Shown piece by piece: positions 27,093 to 35,676 of a stretch of DNA of 64,000 nucleotides. A program made the position numbers and the translations under genes. The notes beneath the pieces are model-generated. The model worked only from the letters and a program-made list of their open reading frames with translations. It had not been told where the DNA came from and ran no database searches. Source of the DNA: Daejeonella sp. (GTDB lineage: Bacteria; Bacteroidota; Bacteroidia; Sphingobacteriales; Sphingobacteriaceae); NCBI RefSeq assembly GCF_017495225.1, contig NZ_JAFEIG010000011.1, forward strand, positions 51,912-115,911, given 5' to 3'. Within the stretch, counting starts at the first letter, position 1. Every line of letters begins with the position of its first letter.

Positions 27093-28358
27093 TTAAGAGA
27101 TTAAATATTGTTCATTGTTACAAACAAAATTCACCTTGCCTGTTAATTCCTGCCCCATTAGTGGTGAGTTAAATGATTTAGATTTATTCGAATCCTCATT
27201 CAAAGTCCATTTTTCTAAGGGGTTAAAAAGTATAAAGTTAGCAGAAATTCCTAAATCAAAAGATGGAATTTCAATTCCCATTAATTTTCTTGGTGAGATG
27301 GCTAATTTTTCTACAATTTGCTCGGGACTTAAGCCTGATTTTAATGCTAGAGGCAATACTGTTTGGAGTCCGATGATACCAAAACTAGCAATTTCAAATT
27401 CCACATCTTTAAACTCAATTTCATGCGGGGTATGCTGCGAAACAATCGCATCAATGGTGCCATCTTTTAGTCCCGCAATCAATGCTTTTTGATCAGCTTT
27501 AGTGCGGAGTGGTGGCTTAACTTTAAACTGACTGTCGAAACCTTCTAAATTTTCTTCGGTAAAAACTAATTGATGTGCCGCCACATCGCAGCTAACTTTC
27601 ACACCTGCTTTTTTGGCCTTGCGGATTAAATCTACTGTCCGTTCGGTGCTAATCGTGCTAAAATGTATGCGTGCATCATTGTATTCGGCTAAATAAAGAT
27701 CACGTGAGACCATTAATTCTTCGGCCAGAGATGGGTTTCCCTTCATCCCTAGGAAGGTGCTCATCACGCCCTCATTCATCTTTCCTTTAGCTGCAATGTC
27801 TTGATCCTCAGCATAAGAAAAGATTAAGCCATTGAAAGATTTGGTGTAAAGCAAGGCTCTACTCATCAATCCGGCATTCGAAACTGGCTTATTCCCATCC
27901 GAAAAGGCAATGGCACCCGAATCTTTCATATCGAACATTTCGGCCAATTCCTTGCCTTCGCGATGATGACTAATGCATCCAATTGGAAAAATATCGACTA
28001 GATTATGTTGAGATTTATTCAGCAGGTAGGAAACCTCCGCCTTCGAATGGATGGGAGGCTGTGTATTGGGCATCAAAGCAACAGCAGTAAATCCACCAGC
28101 CGCAGCAGCCGCACAGCCCGTATTCATATCCTCCTTCGTCTCTAAGCCCGGTTCTCCAAAATTGGCATTGATATCTAAAAAACCTGGCGATAAAAACTGT
28201 CCCTTTGCATCAATAGTGATTAAATTCTTATCTGAAGCATCAATTTTCTTGGCAATTTCAGAAATCTTCCCATCACTGATTAAAACATCAAGTGTTTGTC
28301 CGTTTAAAGGACTTTCAGGATGTAAAATGGTGGCCGACTGAATTAAATATTTCTTCAA
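27093..28358 (-). CDS. Dihydroorotase homologue lacking the metal ligands (PyrC-like, probably non-catalytic)
   Basis: 421 residues with the full amidohydrolase fold: GFLDINANFGEPGLE, MPNTQPPIHS, SYAEDQDIAAKGKMNEG, HFSTISTERTVDLIRKAKKAGVKV and VSQHTPHEIEFKD. Active dihydroorotases have HxH after GFLD, a His in the xHxED motif, and Asp in TDHAPH. Here these are Asn64/Asn66, Ser181 and Gln308, so zinc binding and catalysis should be lost. This matches the non-catalytic PyrC' (PyrX) proteins that support aspartate transcarbamoylase in some bacteria, and is probably the role here. The start is TTG, overlapping the TGA of the upstream gene (TTGA), which shows translational coupling. pyrB and an active pyrC are not in the window. 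Confidence 0.88.
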   Translation of the reverse strand: MKKYLIQSATILHPESPLNGQTLDVLISDGKISEIAKKIDASDKNLITIDAKGQFLSPGFLDINANFGEPGLETKEDMNTGCAAAAAGGFTAVALMPNTQPPIHSKAEVSYLLNKSQHNLVDIFPIGCISHHREGKELAEMFDMKDSGAIAFSDGNKPVSNAGLMSRALLYTKSFNGLIFSYAEDQDIAAKGKMNEGVMSTFLGMKGNPSLAEELMVSRDLYLAEYNDARIHFSTISTERTVDLIRKAKKAGVKVSCDVAAHQLVFTEENLEGFDSQFKVKPPLRTKADQKALIAGLKDGTIDAIVSQHTPHEIEFKDVEFEIASFGIIGLQTVLPLALKSGLSPEQIVEKLAISPRKLMGIEIPSFDLGISANFILFNPLEKWTLNEDSNKSKSFNSPLMGQELTGKVNFVCNNEQYLIS

Positions 28359-30409
28359 TTTATTTGAGGTTTAATTTGTATTTTATTGTAAAAACGGATC
28401 AATAATATCTCTGCTGCGAAAAATAAAAGAGCTAATATCAGACAAACTTTCCATAGTGAGGTGCCCTGATTTACAGTTTTTATCATATTTTCTATGGATG
28501 CTTGCTCTGGCTCTATCATTTCAGGTTTATTAGTCCCAAAATTAGCATTTATCTCATTATTGCTAGCATAGCTTAAATCAGATTCGGCCCCCGCATCGTT
28601 AAAGGATAAGATAGCGAGCAATCTATCGCCTTTAAATAATTGATAATGACCACTTTCTCTTATTTGATCTTCAACAAAAATTTGCGATAAATGATCATTT
28701 TGCCTTAAATCTGGAATAGTTTCATAGGACTCTTTCTTGAGTTTTAGCGTCTGATTGGGGTTTAGAATAATTTTAGGAAGATTGATCAATGTTTCAGCAT
28801 TTAAATCATAAAATAGCTGCTGCTTTCTGATAGAAATTAAGGCCGATTGATACATGATAGGCACAAAAATGGCATGCTTAGGCAAATTGCTGGATTCATC
28901 GTTGAGTGCTACCGCTGACAAATATATTTTTCCTGTACCGACAGCATACTCACTCAAAAATAATTGATTTCCAGGAAGTTCTAAAATATTCTTACGATTT
29001 GTTTTGCTTAAAGAAGAGAATTTTAAATACTTTTTTACGGATGGTAAATCCATTTTCGGGATATTTTTATCAAATACTCCTTCAAAGAGAGGATGTTGTA
29101 AATTAATGGATGCTACACGCTCTTCCTTAGAAATTACCTGTTCTGGAAGGTCGGTGTTTAGTCCCTGGAGGAAATTTCTTAATCCCGCTTGATCAGCCTT
29201 CAAATCAGGAAAAATCATCAATGTGCCGCCTCTTTTGCAATAATCTTGCAGCTGTTGCGATAGTCCCGCGCTCAGCTCCGGCAATTCATTCAAAATCACC
29301 AAAGAGTAAGTATCTAATTCTGAATAGTTTACATTTCCTGAGAGATTATTGGTCACGCGGAAGAAGCTATCAGATTGAAACAAGGCATTCAAATAAGCAT
29401 TTTCTGATGCACCATTAATAATCAAGATGGGCATGGATTGTTCCACTTTAAAACTGAAATAAAATTGATCATCAAAAATCAAAGGGAAATCGGTAATTTC
29501 TACACGTGCCTGCTGCCAGCCCGCTTTTAATCCGCTGAAGCTCAGGGTGTCTATAGCGCTAGACCTAGCTTTAATTGAAAGGCTTCCCAAGGCTTTTTGC
29601 TCTTTATTGATGAAAAGTTTAATGGGAATATTGAGCGCTTCTTCCTCAGAATTATTCTTTAACCTGACCATTACTTTCTCCAAATCGCCTGGCTTATGAA
29701 TGTTAGAATTAAACCAAATGGAGTCGATGGAGATATTAGGCTGCGGATTTGACTTTATTCGTATCAATCTGATTGCGAGGGAGCTATCTGCAGGTATTGC
29801 ATTCTCTCCTAGTATATTTTTCTGGAAATCTGAAATCAGGTAAATGCTTTTACGCGAGTTTGGTTCCTTCGAGAAAACCTCTTTTTGTCGGGAGATGATT
29901 TGGTTTATGTTTTTACTGGCGGGACTAATTTGAATTTCTTCAATCGCATTTTGAAATTCTTCTAGGGAGAGTAAGCGTTGGTCTTTACCTTCAAAATCGT
30001 TGGTCAGGATTTGAAATTTATCATTCAGGCTATGGGCCGATGCAATTTCTTTGGCTCTACGTTTAGCTTCATCAAGGAGCGTACCTTCTTTATTTTGCGC
30101 TTCCATACTGAAGGAATTGTCGATATAAACGCTCAAAACCTGATTTTGGAATGCATTATCTTGAGAGGCAGTCGGGATATACGGCCTTGCGAAAGCCAAT
30201 ACTAGGAATGAAAGCCCTAAAATCCTTGATGCAAGAATTAAACGATCTTTAAGCTGCCTCTTGGAAAATGTTTGCATGTCCACATTTTTCAGAAAGCGCA
30301 CATTGCTGAAATAAACCTTTTTGAATTTCCGGAAATTGAATAAATGAATAAGGACAGGAATGACGATTGTCACAAGGGCAAATAAAAATCCGGGGGATAG
30401 GAATCTCAT
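28355..30409 (-). CDS. BatA-like membrane protein with VWA-like domain
   Basis: 684 residues. The N-terminal aerotolerance-regulator segment (MRFLSPGFLFALVTIVIPVLIHLFNFRKFKKVYFSNVRFL) gives two membrane helices (about 7-25 and 57-78). A VWA-like domain starts at VLSVYIDNSFSMEAQ (DxSxS-type metal site, partly degenerate). After beta-rich and glutamine-amidotransferase-like sequence, a C-terminal membrane helix lies at about 655-675. Such proteins are common in Bacteroidota next to pyrC-like genes; the role is undefined. The -7 box ends only 7 nt before the ATG. Confidence 0.8.
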   Translation of the reverse strand: MRFLSPGFLFALVTIVIPVLIHLFNFRKFKKVYFSNVRFLKNVDMQTFSKRQLKDRLILASRILGLSFLVLAFARPYIPTASQDNAFQNQVLSVYIDNSFSMEAQNKEGTLLDEAKRRAKEIASAHSLNDKFQILTNDFEGKDQRLLSLEEFQNAIEEIQISPASKNINQIISRQKEVFSKEPNSRKSIYLISDFQKNILGENAIPADSSLAIRLIRIKSNPQPNISIDSIWFNSNIHKPGDLEKVMVRLKNNSEEEALNIPIKLFINKEQKALGSLSIKARSSAIDTLSFSGLKAGWQQARVEITDFPLIFDDQFYFSFKVEQSMPILIINGASENAYLNALFQSDSFFRVTNNLSGNVNYSELDTYSLVILNELPELSAGLSQQLQDYCKRGGTLMIFPDLKADQAGLRNFLQGLNTDLPEQVISKEERVASINLQHPLFEGVFDKNIPKMDLPSVKKYLKFSSLSKTNRKNILELPGNQLFLSEYAVGTGKIYLSAVALNDESSNLPKHAIFVPIMYQSALISIRKQQLFYDLNAETLINLPKIILNPNQTLKLKKESYETIPDLRQNDHLSQIFVEDQIRESGHYQLFKGDRLLAILSFNDAGAESDLSYASNNEINANFGTNKPEMIEPEQASIENMIKTVNQGTSLWKVCLILALLFFAAEILLIRFYNKIQIKPQIN

Positions 30410-30416
30410 TAAGAAA

Positions 30417-30424
30417 CAAAATTA
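30417..30424 (-). promoter_or_regulatory. -7 box (TAATTTTG) of the BatA-like gene, near-leaderless
   Basis: Exact TAnnTTTG on the minus strand ending 7 nt before the ATG at 30409, so transcription should start at or next to the start codon. Confidence 0.55.
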
Positions 30425-30574
30425 ATGATAATTAATGGAGTTTGAAAATGGATTGTTTCGCTATGCTCGCAATGAACTGTGTTAAAAAACAAAAATGTTT
30501 CTCAAACTATTGTAATAAAAACCTAGAAACAAGCCATTTAGGTTGGTAGATTTTAAAATACCAAATGATTTTTG

Positions 30575-30582
30575 TATATTTG
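30575..30582 (+). promoter_or_regulatory. -7 box (TATATTTG) of the his operon
   Basis: Exact TAnnTTTG match. Predicted transcript start about 30588, some 25 nt before the leader-peptide ATG. The -33 region is only a T-run (30551-30554) at about the right distance. Confidence 0.6.
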
Positions 30583-30612
30583 TTTTCCTCCCAAGCTAAT
30601 TGGGCCAAAAAT

Positions 30613-30669
30613 ATGATTCTAGTTTTCACACATCACGTACATTTCCATCATCGCTTTGCGGCGATGTGA
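30613..30669 (+). CDS. hisL: Histidine-rich leader peptide of the his operon
   Basis: An 18-codon frame reading MILVFTHHVHFHHRFAAM, with five His among seven residues (positions 7, 8, 10, 12, 13), ends with TGA 66 nt before hisG. Promoter box upstream. This is the hallmark of transcription attenuation by ribosome stalling when charged tRNA-His is scarce. Overlapping pairings exist: CACATC (30629-30634) with GATGTG (30663-30668); CATCGC/GCGATG (30649-30666); TCACGTA (30633-30639) with TACGTGA (30685-30691), which competes with the GTTTC/GAAAC hairpin (30680-30694) before a T8 run (30707-30714). The peptide is clear; the exact RNA switch is inferred. Confidence 0.85.
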   Translation: MILVFTHHVHFHHRFAAM

Positions 30670-30679
30670 TTTTATATAC

Positions 30680-30714
30680 GTTTCTACGTGAAACTGTTTC
30701 TTAATATTTTTTTT
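30680..30714 (+). terminator. Candidate attenuator hairpin and T-run before hisG
   Basis: GTTTC-TACGT-GAAAC forms a short stem-loop (30680-30694), with a run of eight T at 30707-30714. The stem is weak and the T-run is 12 nt away, so its efficiency is uncertain. Its loop and 3' arm overlap the TACGTGA segment that can pair with the His codons of the leader. Confidence 0.5.
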
Positions 30715-30735
30715 GGTCTGATTAAAACATAAAAT

Positions 30736-31587
30736 TTGAAAACTCTCAAAATAGCTATCCAAAAATCGGGTAGATTAAACGAAAAATCTGTCGAGCTTCT
30801 AAAAAACTGCGGTTTAAGCTTCGAAAATTATAAAAGTTCATTAATTTCTAATGTCTCCAATTTCCCTCTAGAGATACTATTTCTGCGTGATGATGATATC
30901 CCTGAATACGTTCAAGATGGTATTGCCGACCTCGGAATTGTAGGCGAAAATGTAATTAGTGAGACTGGTGTAGATGTAGCCTTCCTGCAAATGCTGGGCT
31001 TCGGAAAGTGCACCTTAAAACTAGCGGTACAAACGCATAGTACCATAGAAAATATTGCCGACCTCAATGGCAAATCAATCGCTACCTCCTACCCTGTCAT
31101 CCTAAAAAAATTCTTAGATGAGCAATCTATCAATGCGGAAATTAGGACTATTTCGGGTTCGGTAGAAATTGCGCCGGGCCTCGGACTAAGTGACGCCATT
31201 TTTGATATTGTATCAACGGGTGGGACTTTAAAAAGTAATGGTTTAAAACCCTTTGCGGAAGTAATGAAGTCGGAAGCCGTTTTAATTGGACGCAAAGGCA
31301 TTGAAAATGAAGACCTTATCGTTGAGCTGATTCAAAGAATCCAGTCGGTTTTACGCGCTAAAGAGACTAAATACGTGGTTTTAAACGCAGAAGCTAAAAA
31401 CTTGGATCAAATTCTAGCGCTTTTACCTGGAGTGAAGAGTCCCACAGTTGTCCCATTAGCTGAACAAGGCTGGGTAGCAATTCACACCGTTATTCCCGAG
31501 CGCGATTTTTGGGAAAAGATTAGTCTGCTGAAAAGTGCTGGCGCTCAGGGCATTGTTGTTATGCCAATTGAAAAGATCATCCTTTAA
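30736..31587 (+). CDS. hisG: ATP phosphoribosyltransferase (long form)
   Basis: First step of histidine synthesis: ATP + PRPP to phosphoribosyl-ATP, normally feedback-inhibited by histidine. 283 residues is the long, HisZ-independent form with a C-terminal ACT-like regulatory domain (about 210-283: VVLNAEAKNLDQILALLPG ... AGAQGIVVMPIEKII). Catalytic part: IAIQKSGRLNEKS at the start, RDDDIPEYVQDGIADLGIVGEN, and the PRPP loop region FDIVSTGGTLKSNGLK. The start codon is TTG; the family N-terminus fits exactly there. Downstream of the histidine leader peptide and 13 bp before hisD. Confidence 0.97.
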   Translation: MKTLKIAIQKSGRLNEKSVELLKNCGLSFENYKSSLISNVSNFPLEILFLRDDDIPEYVQDGIADLGIVGENVISETGVDVAFLQMLGFGKCTLKLAVQTHSTIENIADLNGKSIATSYPVILKKFLDEQSINAEIRTISGSVEIAPGLGLSDAIFDIVSTGGTLKSNGLKPFAEVMKSEAVLIGRKGIENEDLIVELIQRIQSVLRAKETKYVVLNAEAKNLDQILALLPGVKSPTVVPLAEQGWVAIHTVIPERDFWEKISLLKSAGAQGIVVMPIEKIIL

Positions 31588-31600
31588 AAGATAAAAACAC

Positions 31601-32893
31601 ATGTTGAAAGTCTATAATTTCAAGGATCTTAATCGCAAAGAAATTGAGGAGCTATGCAAGCGTAACAGCGACTCGAACCAGAACATTCGCAGCACCGTTA
31701 ATGACATCATTGAAGAGGTAAAAAGCAAAGGCGATGAGGCTTTAATTCGCTATGCTGAAAAGTTTGATGGCATTGTGCTAAACAAGCTTTTTCTCGATAA
31801 AGATGAGCTGAAAACGATTGCTCAAGGCGCTGGAGAGGCAGAAAAAAATGCTATTCGCACAGCTTACAACAATATTCGTAAATTTCATGAAACGCAAATT
31901 CCCACCGAACAGAAGGTTGAAACCACGAAAGGGGTTATCTGCTGGCGTGAATACCGTGCAATTGAGAAAGTAGGTCTTTATATTCCGGGGGGAACCGCCG
32001 TATTACCGAGCACCTTTTTAATGCTTGGAATACCAGCCATCTTGGCAGGATGTAAGGAGATTATCGTTTGCTCGCCTCCCCAAAAAGATGGTAAAGTAAA
32101 TGCCTACCTCGCTTTTTGCGCCGAACTATTGGGAATTGAACGTATCTACCTTGCTGGTGGCGCTCAGGCAGTAGCGGCAATGGCTTATGGTACTGAAAGC
32201 ATCACCAAAGTGGATAAGATTTTTGGTCCCGGGAACCAATATGTAACCAAAGCCAAAACAATTATTCAATCGGAAAGCCAAACGGCCATCGACATGCCCG
32301 CAGGACCATCAGAAGTGCTTGTCATAGCTGATGAGAGCGCAAATCCGGAATATGTGGCTGCCGATCTTCTTGCACAAGCTGAACACGGGATTGATAGTCA
32401 GGCGGTATTAGTATCTAATTCTCAGCGTATTATCAATGAAACTATACTTGAATTAGAGCGTCAATTGCCTTTATTGCCAAGAGCAGAAATCGCTGCCAAA
32501 GCAATCGCAAATTCTTATGCGGTTTATTGTGCCGACCTACATGAGTCCATGGAATACAGCAATATTTACGCTCCTGAACATTTAATATTGGCTACAGACC
32601 AATGGGAAATGATTATTCCCGAAATTATAAATGCAGGTTCTGTTTTCCTTGGCCATTTAACTCCTGAAAGTGCTGGTGATTATGCATCCGGGACAAATCA
32701 CACTTTGCCCACAAGTGCCTATGCTAGAGCCTATTCTGGTGTTTCGGTAGATTCATTTATTAAGAAAATCACCTTCCAACATATCTCTAAAGAAGGAATT
32801 AAAAATTTAGGTCCCACAGTAGAAATTCTAGCTGCTCTGGAAGGTTTAGAAGCACATAAAAATGCGGTTAGTGTCCGTTTAAAAGACAATTAA
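31601..32893 (+). CDS. hisD: Histidinol dehydrogenase
   Basis: Last two steps, L-histidinol to histidine, NAD- and zinc-dependent. 430 residues. Motifs: VGLYIPGGTAVLPSTFLMLGIPA, IFGPGNQYVTKAK, DMPAGPSEVLVIAD, AEHGIDSQAVLVS (zinc ligand region), IYAPEHLIL (catalytic Glu-His) and ESAGDYASGTNHTLPT. Complete; follows hisG by 13 bp. Confidence 0.98.
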   Translation: MLKVYNFKDLNRKEIEELCKRNSDSNQNIRSTVNDIIEEVKSKGDEALIRYAEKFDGIVLNKLFLDKDELKTIAQGAGEAEKNAIRTAYNNIRKFHETQIPTEQKVETTKGVICWREYRAIEKVGLYIPGGTAVLPSTFLMLGIPAILAGCKEIIVCSPPQKDGKVNAYLAFCAELLGIERIYLAGGAQAVAAMAYGTESITKVDKIFGPGNQYVTKAKTIIQSESQTAIDMPAGPSEVLVIADESANPEYVAADLLAQAEHGIDSQAVLVSNSQRIINETILELERQLPLLPRAEIAAKAIANSYAVYCADLHESMEYSNIYAPEHLILATDQWEMIIPEIINAGSVFLGHLTPESAGDYASGTNHTLPTSAYARAYSGVSVDSFIKKITFQHISKEGIKNLGPTVEILAALEGLEAHKNAVSVRLKDN

Positions 32894-32929
32894 GATAAAT
32901 TATTGAATAAAATACTTTAATACAATACG

Positions 32930-33991
32930 ATGTTCAACTTAGAAAATATACTTCGTAAAAATATCAAGGAGCTTGTCCCCTACTCATCGGCAAGAGATGA
33001 ATTTAAGGGCGAAGCCTCCGTTTTTTTAGATGCCAACGAAAACGCTTATGGCTCGCCGCTAAGCACTAATTATAATCGCTATCCAGATCCATTACAGTAC
33101 AAGGTTAAAAAGCGACTTTCAGAAATTAAAGGCGTTCCTCCTAGAAATATTTTTTTAGGAAATGGCAGTGATGAGGCTATCGACATCCTTTTCCGTGCTT
33201 TTTGCTATCCAGGGAAAGACAATGTGATTACTGTACCGCCAACTTATGGCATGTATGAGGTTTCTGCCAATATCAATGATGTTGAAATCAGAAAAATCAA
33301 TTTATTGCCTGATTATCAACTAAATATGGAAGGTATTGCTGAGGCGATAGATGAAAATACTAAAATAATATTCATCTGCTCTCCCAACAATCCTACAGGA
33401 AATTCGATCAATAGAGAAGATATTGAAACAATTTTGGCCAATTTTAATGGTTTAGTAGTCATTGATGAGGCCTACATCAATTATAGTCGCCAAAAAACCT
33501 TTATTCAAGAGCTTACCGAGTATTCCAATTTGGTAGTTTTACAAACCTTATCAAAGGCATGGGGCTTAGCAGGCTTACGTGTGGGAATGGCCTTTGCCAG
33601 CGAAGAAATTATTGAAGTATTCAATAAAGTTAAGCCACCTTATAATATGAATGAGGCTTCACAAGAACTGGCTTTAGCTGCACTTCAAAATGTAGATCAA
33701 GTAAATAATTGGATAAAAGAAACGGTGACTGAACGCGAAAAGCTTCGCGCAGATTTAGGCCAAATGTCTTCAGTATTAAGTATTTATCCTTCAGATGCTA
33801 ATTTTATCCTAGTAAAAACAGAAAATCCCACAGAAATTTATCAATTTTTTGTCGAGCGTGGTATAATTGTCCGCGACCGCTCAAAAGTTGCCCTTTGTGA
33901 AGGATGTTTACGAATTACTATCGGTACACCACAAGAAAATACAGTTTTAATGGAAGCTTTCAAAAACTTCGAAGAATCAAAAAAGAAATGA
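32930..33991 (+). CDS. hisC: Histidinol-phosphate aminotransferase
   Basis: PLP-dependent class I/II aminotransferase for imidazole acetol-phosphate to histidinol-phosphate. 353 residues. ICSPNNPTGNSI (about 149-160), VVIDEAYINYS (PLP-ring Asp179/Tyr182) and the Schiff-base Lys209 in TLSKAWGLAGLRVGMA. The final codons overlap hisB in an ATGA arrangement. Confidence 0.96.
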   Translation: MFNLENILRKNIKELVPYSSARDEFKGEASVFLDANENAYGSPLSTNYNRYPDPLQYKVKKRLSEIKGVPPRNIFLGNGSDEAIDILFRAFCYPGKDNVITVPPTYGMYEVSANINDVEIRKINLLPDYQLNMEGIAEAIDENTKIIFICSPNNPTGNSINREDIETILANFNGLVVIDEAYINYSRQKTFIQELTEYSNLVVLQTLSKAWGLAGLRVGMAFASEEIIEVFNKVKPPYNMNEASQELALAALQNVDQVNNWIKETVTEREKLRADLGQMSSVLSIYPSDANFILVKTENPTEIYQFFVERGIIVRDRSKVALCEGCLRITIGTPQENTVLMEAFKNFEESKKK

Positions 33992-35082
33992 AAAAAGTAT
34001 TGTTTATAGATCGAGATGGGACTTTAATTGTTGAACCACCAGAAGATTTCCAGGTGGATAGTCTCGAAAAACTAGAATTTCTACCTTTCGCAATTTCTTC
34101 ATTAAAAAAGCTACAAGACTTTGGCTATGAACTAGTTATGGTAAGCAATCAAGATGGACGAGGCACCAGCAGTTTCCCTGAGGAAGATTTCCAAAAACCG
34201 CAGCAAAAGATGCTTAACATTCTTAAAAATGAAGGCATTAGCTTTGCTGAAATATTTATTGACGATTCTTTCCCAGAAGCAAATAGTCCCAATCGTAAGC
34301 CAAATACCGGCTTATTGACTAATTACCTCATTTCCAACTTAATAGACCTTCATAATTCTTATACCATTGGGGATAGAGAGACGGATATTCAATTAGCACA
34401 AAACCTAGGTTGTAAGGCTATTTACTATTCCGATAAAGCGCATGAGCATGCTATATTAACTAGTAAAAATTGGCTTGAAATCAGTAATTTTTTAACTCGA
34501 AAACAAGATCGTTTGGTAGAGTTGGAGCGAAATACGAAGGAAACCAAAATAAAGTTAAGCCTTAATTTAGATGGCAATGGAGAGCATCAAATAAACACAG
34601 GCTTAAAATTTTATGATCACATGCTCGATCAGTTGGCAAAACATTCGGGCGTAGATCTCGTTCTTACAGTGGAGGGTGATTTAGAAATTGATGAGCATCA
34701 TACCATCGAGGATAGCGCTATTGCCCTAGGAAAGGCATTTAAGCAAGCTTTAGGAGATAAAAGAGGTATTGAGCGCTACGGATTTTTATTGCCAATGGAT
34801 GAAGCATTAGTGCAATGTGCCATTGATTTTTCTGATCGTGCCTACTTCATTTATGAAGGCAAATTTGATAGAGAATATGTAGGAGATTTTCCAACCGAGA
34901 TGTTTGAACATTGGATGAAATCATTCTCTGAGCATGCAGGAATGAATTTAAACCTGAAAATAATTGATGGAGACAATACCCATCACATGATTGAAGCAAG
35001 CTTTAAAGCATTAGCAAAAAGTATAAAACAGGCTATACAAATAACTGGGACTGCCCTACCAAGTACCAAAGGAGTTTTATGA
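33988..35082 (+). CDS. hisB: Bifunctional histidinol-phosphatase / imidazoleglycerol-phosphate dehydratase
   Basis: Two-domain HisB of 364 residues; the ATG at 33988 overlaps the hisC stop by 4 nt. The N-terminal HAD phosphatase (about 1-165) has FIDRDGTLIVEPP, VSNQDG and IGDRETDIQLAQNLGC. The loop that binds zinc in E. coli HisB (CxH...CxC before RKP) is here IDDSFPEANSPNRKP, without cysteines. The C-terminal dehydratase (about 170-364) has FYDHMLDQLAKHSG, DEHHTIEDSAIALGKAF and NTHHMIEASFKALAKS, its Mn ligands. The next gene hisH starts inside the stop (ATGA). The frame is open upstream of 33988 but overlaps hisC there. Confidence 0.96.
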   Translation: MKKVLFIDRDGTLIVEPPEDFQVDSLEKLEFLPFAISSLKKLQDFGYELVMVSNQDGRGTSSFPEEDFQKPQQKMLNILKNEGISFAEIFIDDSFPEANSPNRKPNTGLLTNYLISNLIDLHNSYTIGDRETDIQLAQNLGCKAIYYSDKAHEHAILTSKNWLEISNFLTRKQDRLVELERNTKETKIKLSLNLDGNGEHQINTGLKFYDHMLDQLAKHSGVDLVLTVEGDLEIDEHHTIEDSAIALGKAFKQALGDKRGIERYGFLLPMDEALVQCAIDFSDRAYFIYEGKFDREYVGDFPTEMFEHWMKSFSEHAGMNLNLKIIDGDNTHHMIEASFKALAKSIKQAIQITGTALPSTKGVL

Positions 35083-35672
35083 TTGGGATAGTTTATTACG
35101 GTGCGGGGAATATTTTCTCATTAACATCGGCTTTAGACCGACTAGGTTTAAGCTATGGCATGATTCACCATGTTGAAGATTTTGAGAAGTATGATCGCTT
35201 TATTATTCCCGGTGTGGGGCATGCAGGCACGGCAATGCAAAAATTAATTGATAGCGGACTCATACCAGCAATCATTCAATTGAAAAAACCGGTGCTAGGC
35301 ATTTGCGTGGGAATGCAATTATTAAGTAATCATTCTGAAGAAGGCGACTCAAAATTAACGGGTATTATTCCTTTAGAAACAAAGTTATTTAGTGAAACAC
35401 TTCAAGTAAAAGTACCACATACAGGCTGGAATAAAGTCTTCCAAAATATTGATAATCAATTATTTAAAGACATAGCCAATGGAACGCACTTTTATTTTGT
35501 ACATTCGTATTTCTTAGAATTTAATTCTAATTTTACCATTGCAGCGGCAGAATACGGAATAAAATTTTCCGCAGCAATCCAAAAAGATAATTTTTACGGC
35601 GTTCAATTTCACCCTGAAAAATCAGGTATAGCCGGCGAACAATTAATAAAGAATTTTGCACAATTAAATTAA
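35079..35672 (+). CDS. hisH: Imidazole glycerol phosphate synthase, glutaminase subunit
   Basis: Class I glutamine amidotransferase that feeds ammonia to HisF. 197 residues. Catalytic triad Cys76 (GICVGMQLLS), His178 and Glu180 (GVQFHPEKSG); PGVGHAGTAMQKL at 44-56. Overlaps hisB by 4 nt and is 4 bp before hisA. Confidence 0.97.
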   Translation: MIGIVYYGAGNIFSLTSALDRLGLSYGMIHHVEDFEKYDRFIIPGVGHAGTAMQKLIDSGLIPAIIQLKKPVLGICVGMQLLSNHSEEGDSKLTGIIPLETKLFSETLQVKVPHTGWNKVFQNIDNQLFKDIANGTHFYFVHSYFLEFNSNFTIAAAEYGIKFSAAIQKDNFYGVQFHPEKSGIAGEQLIKNFAQLN

Positions 35673-35676
35673 AGCC

